Source: an uncultured Clostridia bacterium (GTDB lineage: Bacteria > Bacillota > Clostridia > TANB77 > CAG-465). Taken from it: a stretch of 7,998 nucleotides of DNA. The position numbers and the translations under genes are program-made. The stretch lies in contig CANRAK010000058.1 in assembly GCA_947628575.1 (NCBI GenBank), positions 1 through 7,998 on the forward strand, given 5' to 3'. Below are positions 1 through 6,500 of this stretch, one piece after another. How positions within the stretch are numbered: the stretch's first letter is position 1; every line of letters starts with the position of its first letter. The notes beneath the pieces were generated by a model. It was not told the origin of the DNA. It made no database searches and saw only the letters and a list, made by a program, of their open reading frames with translations.

Positions 1-393
1 AAAGTTTACTTCATCTCCTGCTTCTACTCCTACTAATTCTCCTCCAGTTAAATCTACAACATTAGATTTGTTATATTGTCTATCTGTTGCATCTACTCCT
101 ATTATTGTTATATGTTTTGGACTTATTACTACATCTACTGCACTGTGGTCTGGTTGTGTTAATGTGTAGTTAGCTGCATCTTTTCCTGTAAGAGTTATTT
201 CAGGTACTGTTACATTATGTGTTCCTACTTGGTCACTATCTGCTGTTCCTGTTGCAGGTAATACAAAGTTTACTTCATCTCCTGATTCTACTCCTACTAA
301 TTCTCCTCCAGTTAAGTCTACAACATTAGATTTGTTATATTCTCTATCTGTTGCATCTATTCCTGTGATTGTTATTGTTTTTGGAGTAACTAC
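1..393 (-). repeat. Tandem YDG-domain repeats, 264-bp unit (second copy cut by window edge)
   Basis: Positions 1-129 align without gaps to 265-393, with about 12 differences in 129 bases (about 91% identity by hand count), giving a 264-bp (88-residue) period. The full copy is residues 972-1059 of the partial surface protein; the next starts at residue 1060. The unit begins V(V/I)(T/S)PK followed by ITI, then GxDATDRxYNK, VVDLTGGELVGV, and ends with LTGKDAANYTL. This is the pattern of YDG domains of bacterial surface proteins, with YNK in place of the usual YDG. More copies probably lie to the left. The repeats would form a stalk. Confidence 0.5.
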
Positions 394-3306
394 ATATTGT
401 CCTTTAATACCTGTTTCGTATTCTACTCCTTCATATTTAACTTTTAAATTGTAATTATATGTTTTAACATCATTTGGTAATGTTTTTGCATCATCGTAGT
501 ATTCTACAATTTCTGCACCATGTGGATTTGTATATTCTACTCTATGGTCATGAGAATCATATACATTTGTTTCTTTTGTTACTTCTATTCCATCTATTAA
601 TCCACAAATTGGACATTCATCTAAACTAGAACTGTAATCTGGATGTCCTAGTCCAGCAGTACATTTTTTGTATATATTAGTAATATCAACATCTTTTGTT
701 GAAGTATTTCCTAATTTATCTTCTGCTTTTATTGTATAAGTTTCATTTTTAGAAACTGTATATTTATATACTCCATCTTGTGGAGTTACTTCATTTCCAT
801 CAAGATAAACTTTTGATAATCCTGAATGTAAATCATTTGCTGTTATTATAATATCTACTGTTTCAGTTGTGATAGATTCTGGGTCTATTGTATATGAAAT
901 TTCTGGAGCTGTATTATCTAGTTTATATATACATACAACTCTATCATCACTTACATTACCAGCATTATCTTTTGCAACTATATGTAAATATTTTTCTCCT
1001 GTTGTATCACTTATATTTATTGTATCATTTGCTTCTGTTTTCCATGCACCATAACTTCCTGGTACTTCTTGTCCTTCTGTTACAGCATATTGGTATGAAT
1101 TAAATCCACTTCCACCTTCATCTGTAAATTGTACATTTATATCTATACTCTTTGTCCAATCACATTCTATTGGATTAACTATAAATTCTGGTGCTATTTT
1201 ATCTCCAGTTACTTCTATAGTTCTACCAAATCTTTCAGATTTTCTACCATCTTCTGTTGTAACTGTTAAGTATACTTTATAATTTCCTTCTGCTAAATCA
1301 CTAAAGTCTGTTTTTGGTGTACTTCCAGTATAAATTTGTGTAGTACCATCTTCTTTATACATTTCCCATAAATAAGTTGTTAATTGTTTTCCTTGTGGGT
1401 CATATGAAGAATCTACATATTGAACATTTTTATCATATTTAGTAATTGGATCTGTTGTAATATTAAATCTAGCTACTGGAATACCATCACCAATACTTGC
1501 AGTTTGTGTTGCACTCCATGCGCCTTGTAGGTCTTTAACTCTTAATTGTACAACGTAATGTTTACTTGTATCAATTGTTGTTAATTGTCCATCACTCCAA
1601 GTACCATCTTCAACACATAGATATTTCCATTCATATTGAGCAATACCATTATTTGCTTCTGATTGTTTATCTAAATCATAAGATTGACTACCATCTAATG
1701 TTACTGTTGTTCCATCTACTTGCATATCTATTATTGCAACTGGTCTTCTATGAACGTATACATCTGTTGGTATAATATTTTGATCTCTAAATGTTATTTT
1801 AAAATCTCCAACTTTATCAAAAACATTGATAAAATCACTTAGATATTGTCCAGACTTAGCAAATTGTCCCATATTATTTTCATAATATTCATAATCATGA
1901 TTTACTTTCCATTTACCATATGGCCATTGATCATCTGCTGTACCTGTTTGAATACTATCAGGTGTTATTGTAATATCAATTGGCTCTCCAACTATAACAT
2001 ATTGTGTATCTTCTGGTTCACCAATTACTTCTTTGATATATTGTGCAGTTTCTTCCATTAAGTTTCCATCTGTATTCATGAAAAATTTACCATTAGTGTC
2101 ATTATCTTTAATTAATCCTTCAAATTCTTCTTCATTTACACCAACACCCCATGATACGAAGTATATTGTATCATCAAGTAATCTTGACAATATTTCAGTA
2201 TATTTTGCTTTATCTTGTAATTCTTCGTTTTGTGTATCATCTACATCTACTAAGAATTTATATGAATTTTCTCTCCATTCTGGTTCTTTTAATACTTCTG
2301 TATAACTCTTTATATCTTCTGTTTGTAAATTAATTCCTGTTAAAGCAAAATGTCCTATATCTTCACAGCCATGACTATAGTGATCTGTAAAGAATCCATA
2401 TCCATTTCCTATTGTATTATCATCAAGTGGAATATCATAAACATATGGTGATGATAATCCTCCACCAGTTACAGTAATTTGCGTACTAGAAGCTACAACA
2501 GTAAGGTCACCTGTTTTATTAATATTAAGTCCTGCTACTTTTGTTTTTTGCATAGGTGTTGAATGATCATTTTTTGTATATGTAAATTTCCAAATTGCTC
2601 CATTTTTATTTCCTGATCCAGAATAATAATCATGACCACTTTCATTAAAACTAAGTGCATAACCTGTTAATTTATTTCCATCTTCTTTAACTCTAAGTAA
2701 CATTCCAGCGGCTTTAAAGCTATCACCAAAATCTATATCATAGTGGAATGAAAACTTTTGCTCTTGATCTTTTTCTGGCATTATCCAAATAGCATTTTTT
2801 CCTTCTTTGGAATTGTTTCCTTTCATAGTTACATCTGCTCCATTATTTTGTCTAGTTATAGATCCTATTGAAGATGATACATCTTCTTTCCATTGGAATG
2901 ATGTAGTATTTTCAACTAATACCATCTCAGATGCAATTACATTAACATATTCTGTGTCAATGTTAAGATTTTGTAATTCTCTAAATAAATTTTCTTTAAA
3001 GTTATCTACATCAGCTCTAGTTTTAGATTTAGCTAAAACTATATCTACAACTGGCTTTTGCATTATACTCATTTTAACTTCTTGTCCACCTTCTTGAGCA
3101 CCTGCTATTTTTGCAATGCCATCAGATTGAATATTTTCTGATTTTGGTTCATTTCCTCCTTCCATTTCATTTACTTGGTTAGTAGTACTATTTTCTACAG
3201 TTTTTAAACTGTCACTTGTTACTTTCTTATGTCCTTTAGTATATACTATTGAAACCATAACAAGTAATACAAGTGTAGTAAGAATAAAAAATTTTTTCTT
3301 TTTCAT
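1..3306 (-). CDS. Partial surface protein: split VWA-like domain, PKD, Ig-like and YDG repeats
   Basis: The frame is open from ATG at 3306 to position 1 (1102 codons, no stop), so the C-terminus lies outside the window. The start is supported by an AGAGAGG SD seven bases upstream and a lysine-rich hydrophobic N-terminus (residues 2-22; no lipobox or clear signal peptidase site), either a signal peptide or an uncleaved anchor. Domains in order: linker 24-83; first half of a VWA-like fold 84-128 (VVDIVLAKSK); inserted beta-sandwich 135-330, probably LamG/ConA-like; second VWA half 345-430 (YKFLVDVDD, then VSWGVGV); degenerate PKD-like 441-520; PKD 522-605 (VTLDGSQSYDLD); PKD 610-699; Ig-like 704-796 and 799-876; Cys/His motif 878-905; unassigned beta-rich stretch 906-971; YDG repeat 972-1059 and part of a second from 1060. 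The MIDAS DxSxS is absent, so metal-dependent ligand binding is doubtful. The role is inferred to be adhesion or display at the cell surface; the ligand is unknown. Domain names are from pattern recognition, not a search. Confidence 0.5.
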   Translation of the reverse strand, partial: MKKKKFFILTTLVLLVMVSIVYTKGHKKVTSDSLKTVENSTTNQVNEMEGGNEPKSENIQSDGIAKIAGAQEGGQEVKMSIMQKPVVDIVLAKSKTRADVDNFKENLFRELQNLNIDTEYVNVIASEMVLVENTTSFQWKEDVSSSIGSITRQNNGADVTMKGNNSKEGKNAIWIMPEKDQEQKFSFHYDIDFGDSFKAAGMLLRVKEDGNKLTGYALSFNESGHDYYSGSGNKNGAIWKFTYTKNDHSTPMQKTKVAGLNINKTGDLTVVASSTQITVTGGGLSSPYVYDIPLDDNTIGNGYGFFTDHYSHGCEDIGHFALTGINLQTEDIKSYTEVLKEPEWRENSYKFLVDVDDTQNEELQDKAKYTEILSRLLDDTIYFVSWGVGVNEEEFEGLIKDNDTNGKFFMNTDGNLMEETAQYIKEVIGEPEDTQYVIVGEPIDITITPDSIQTGTADDQWPYGKWKVNHDYEYYENNMGQFAKSGQYLSDFINVFDKVGDFKITFRDQNIIPTDVYVHRRPVAIIDMQVDGTTVTLDGSQSYDLDKQSEANNGIAQYEWKYLCVEDGTWSDGQLTTIDTSKHYVVQLRVKDLQGAWSATQTASIGDGIPVARFNITTDPITKYDKNVQYVDSSYDPQGKQLTTYLWEMYKEDGTTQIYTGSTPKTDFSDLAEGNYKVYLTVTTEDGRKSERFGRTIEVTGDKIAPEFIVNPIECDWTKSIDINVQFTDEGGSGFNSYQYAVTEGQEVPGSYGAWKTEANDTINISDTTGEKYLHIVAKDNAGNVSDDRVVCIYKLDNTAPEISYTIDPESITTETVDIIITANDLHSGLSKVYLDGNEVTPQDGVYKYTVSKNETYTIKAEDKLGNTSTKDVDITNIYKKCTAGLGHPDYSSSLDECPICGLIDGIEVTKETNVYDSHDHRVEYTNPHGAEIVEYYDDAKTLPNDVKTYNYNLKVKYEGVEYETGIKGQYVVTPKTITITGIDATDREYNKSNVVDLTGGELVGVESGDEVNFVLPATGTADSDQVGTHNVTVPEITLTGKDAANYTLTQPDHSAVDVVISPKHITIIGVDATDRQYNKSNVVDLTGGELVGVEAGDEVNF
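2017..3057 (-). other. VWA-like domain split by a beta-sandwich insertion
   Basis: Residues 84-128 give a first hydrophobic strand (VVDIVLA), a helix and a second strand (TEYVNVI). Residues 345-430 give the late part of a VWA fold: strand YKFLVDVDD, helix, strand IYFVSWGVGV, then a short helix, GKFF, and a C-terminal helix. Between them, 135-330 is beta-rich (FSFHYDIDFGD, AAGMLLRV, GYALSFN, GYGFF, GHFALTGI), as in LamG/ConA-like sandwiches. The MIDAS DxSxS is replaced by SKTRA (residues 94-98). This is an inference from strand order; a structure prediction would settle it. Confidence 0.5.
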
Positions 3307-3313
3307 AATCTAT

Positions 3314-3320
3314 CCTCTCT
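3314..3320 (-). promoter_or_regulatory. Shine-Dalgarno for the partial surface protein
   Basis: On the minus strand AGAGAGG sits seven bases before the ATG at 3306, preceded by a second purine tract (AAAGGAA, about 3321-3327). It fixes the start codon. Confidence 0.5.
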
Positions 3321-3337
3321 TTCCTTTATTACCTCGT

Positions 3338-3367
3338 ATAATTACATTTTATCTCAATTAAATACAA
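3338..3367 (-). promoter_or_regulatory. Weak candidate promoter for the partial surface protein
   Basis: On the minus strand, TTGTAT (3367-3362) lies 18 bases before AATTAT (3343-3338), which carries an upstream TGT as in extended -10 elements. This would give a short leader of about 25 bases containing the SD. Each hexamer matches consensus only partly, and the region is so AT-rich that other choices are possible. Confidence 0.5.
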
Positions 3368-3424
3368 TTTTAAACAAATTACTATTTTTTATAAAGATAT
3401 ACATTTATAAATCAAAATTGTATT
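3361..3424. repeat. 11-bp perfect inverted repeat upstream of the partial surface protein
   Basis: aatacaatttt (3361-3371) is the exact reverse complement of aaaattgtatt (3414-3424), with 42 bases between. The proximal arm overlaps the candidate -35 hexamer. It could be a pair of half-sites for a regulator or a chance match in AT-rich DNA. The loop is too long and AT-rich for a convincing terminator. Confidence 0.5.
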
Positions 3425-3536
3425 ACATTAATATTAAGAACAATAAAAAATAAAAACACTATTGTAACATAAAAAAAAAAATAATTACATTGTTTTGTAA
3501 ACTATATATTTTTTTAATAATAATACATTTTTATAC

Positions 3537-3563
3537 AAAAAAAGAGGCTTTCGCCTCTTTTTT
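3537..3563 (-). terminator. Intrinsic terminator of the CAP/dockerin gene
   Basis: On the minus strand a perfect 11-bp stem (AAAAAAGAGGC with GCCTCTTTTTT) closes a GAAA tetraloop, and the 3' arm ends in seven Ts. It is immediate: the last two bases of the TAA stop (3562-3564) are part of the stem. It separates the two genes into independent transcripts. Its A and T tracts could also let it work on the plus strand, but nothing there needs it. Confidence 0.5.
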
Positions 3564-6500
3564 AATTTGATTTAAAGATATCTAATATCATTGCAGAATC
3601 AGTTGAATTAAGTACTCCATTATTATCCATATCTCCTAGTCTATAATCCTCTTCTGTTGCATTACCATTTTTATATAAATCTAATACCATAGCAGAATCA
3701 GTTGAATTAATAACGCCATCCTTATTTACATCACCCTTTAGATAATCTGAAACAACTAATTTAAATTTGAAATAAATTGGTTGATCATTGTAATCACCAA
3801 ATTGTTCGGATAAAGTACCCTCAACTCTTTCAAGTCCTTGAGAATAAGAAATTCCATCGCCATCTTCATCATCTTTTAATTGCTTTTTATAATTTTTTAA
3901 AGGACAAAGAATACTATATTCACCAGCTTTATCCACTATAACTCTTGCTACATTTCCACCTAACTCATAATCTGTATCAAAATCAGATGAAATAACATTT
4001 TCTATTTCTATTTCATCATTTGCTTTTAAATCGTTACTGATCGTAAAACTATATGTATTACCAGTATTTACATAAAATGTTGGACAATTATCCTCTTTAT
4101 AAACTGGTGTCATATTACCAGATGAAATTCTTATGCCTTCTTTTTTAGACTCATTATTAATTATTAAAGAGTATTCTTTAGTTAAACTCTTACCATCTGG
4201 ACCTGTTACATTAGCTCTTACTTTAATATTTCTAGAAATATCTACAGCTCCTCTTATATGTAAAACACCTTCATTATCTACATTTACTGCAGGCTGTCCA
4301 TCTATTTGACCTGGATCACCAACAAGAGAATAAGTAATAAGTTGTGCCTTAGCGACTTTTGCTTTATCATATCCATCATAAGTAGCCTTTGGTCCTTGTA
4401 TATGAACTAGACCTGCACTGTCAGCTTCTTTATTTGATATATCTACGTTAAAGCATGTTATAACCTTTCCTGTTTTATCACTTTCAAAAGTAAATCCTTC
4501 TATACCCTTTACAACTGTAATTTTATATTCTGCAGGAGTTATTATATTAGCAGTTGATGCAAGAACAGTAACATCACCTACTCCTGTAAATGTAACAACA
4601 CCACTTGAATCTACTGTTGCAATATCATCTCCTTCTCCCTTTTTAATAGAATATTTAATTTCATCTTTACTAATTGATGGAATAACTTTTGTACTTAGTT
4701 CTAATCTGCTGAATTTATCTCCAGATGAGTATGACTGTACATATCTACCATCTTTTATATTTGTAAGAGAAGAACTTAACTCTATCTTTTGAGCAGGTGC
4801 AACAATATTAACTTCAAAAGTTCTTTCTTTTACACCACTTCTCTTAATTTTAATTTTACCAATTCCATTTACTACTAATTTATTTCCATTCTTAATTGAT
4901 GCAATGTTGTTTCCAGAAACTACACTCCATGCTAAGTTAGGATTTGTTTCAAGTGCATCTTCTGGATAAGTTTTAGCACTTAAATTATATTCGTAAGGCT
5001 CATTACCTGTGATAGTAATTGTTTGTGTAGTTGTAATTTTCTTACCACAATCATCAAGAACTATATTTTTACCATTTACAGTAACTATAGATTCAACACT
5101 AGAAATCTTAGAGCTTACACTAATATTTGAAACTCCACCATAATTTCTATTATCATGATACATATCTGACATAGCTGATACATATGTTATTAAACTATAT
5201 TGTGAAACGTTTTTATTTGGAGCAATAACTTTTAATTGTATATTTTTTATTAATTTTTCTGATGAGTCAATGCCCACATTTATTGCTTCAACTTGGAAAT
5301 AATCATTTAGATTTTTATCTATTTGATTATCTAATTGGAAAATGTATGCTCCTTTATATTTACTATTATCTGGTGTTTTTGTTAGAAAGTATTGATTATT
5401 ACCATCACTTAAAACCCATTGAATATCCAAAATTTCAGTAACATCGTCTGGAACTGTTACTACTTTAAATACTTGTGATGTTTTTTCTGAAGCATCCATC
5501 TCTACACTAGAAGGTGTCATTGTTACATCTTTTAAGCTTATGTAAGGCATAAGTATTATTTGGTCAGTAACATCTGAGCCATCCATTTTTACAGATATTA
5601 CAACTTGCTCCTCAGATGGTTTACTAGCATATATAGTACCATCTTGTGTAACACTTATAACATCTGGATTTGAAGAAGTCCAAGTTAATTTTAAATCTGC
5701 TACATCTGTATTTGAAAGTTTAACTCTAAGTTTTAATGCTCTACCTATAGGAGCTTGATAAACATTTTGATAGTCTGGCATTTTATATAAATTTGTTGTA
5801 TCAATCACCATTGAATTAGGTGTTGTTGGATTCATCAAAGAATCTGCATATTCAAATACTGTTCTATATTTGTATGTAGCATTTTTATTTTGTTTTTTAA
5901 CATCAGTTAAATTATTAATTGTTACTTCATATACATAGCCTGTCATAGGTTCTATATCATGGTCATAGAATAAAATTTTATTAGCCGCTGAAGTAATTAC
6001 TCCATCATTAAAGCATACATTTTGATAAATTTTTCCATCTTCATTTACTTCTGAAGTAAAGTTCCATGTTTTTCCTGTGTTAATACATTTAACAGTAGTA
6101 GTTGTATTAGGATTAACAAGATATTTATCTTCATTAAAAGATGCAGTCCACTTAAATCTTCTATTTGTTAATGTTTCTAAGAATGTTACACCATTTACAG
6201 CTGGTAAACCGTTACAATCATAATCTAAACTTTGAAATCCAGATAAGTTAACTGCCCCTACAAAGCCAGTTATTCCATAACCAAATAATGAAAATGTAGG
6301 TTTTAATAAATCTCTTCTATGTCCTAATGTAAAATCTTTATCATCGCCCTCATCCATTAATAACGCTTTAATATGATATAACATGGTATCTACATTTGTA
6401 GATTTAAGTGCGAATGATATATTACTTCCCCATGATTTTTCATCACCAATGGCAATTTTATAATACTCATCAGATAATCCATCAGGCTGTTCTGGATGGT

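Noticed and set aside
1..393. CRISPR-like or mobile repeat
   Set aside because: The 264-bp period is an exact multiple of three, stays in frame and encodes a recognisable protein repeat.
869..3097. Several plus-strand open frames of 60-96 codons across 869-1103, 1566-1775, 1846-2333 and 2807-3097
   Set aside because: All lie antisense inside the long minus-strand reading frame, have low-complexity Leu/Tyr/His/Ser-rich translations and lack ribosome sites. They are shadows.
1..3306. Broken or stopless pseudogene
   Set aside because: The frame is uninterrupted for 1102 codons and simply meets the window edge; no frameshift or stop was seen.
3471..3481. Run of eleven A residues
   Set aside because: No GC-rich hairpin adjoins it on either strand, so it is not a terminator; probably AT-rich spacer, possibly prone to sequencing error.
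3528..3543. TTTTTGTATAAAA shared with the promoter region at 7849-7861 (minus strand), suggesting a second promoter
   Set aside because: It overlaps the T-run of the terminator and has no good -35; similarity is easily explained by AT content.
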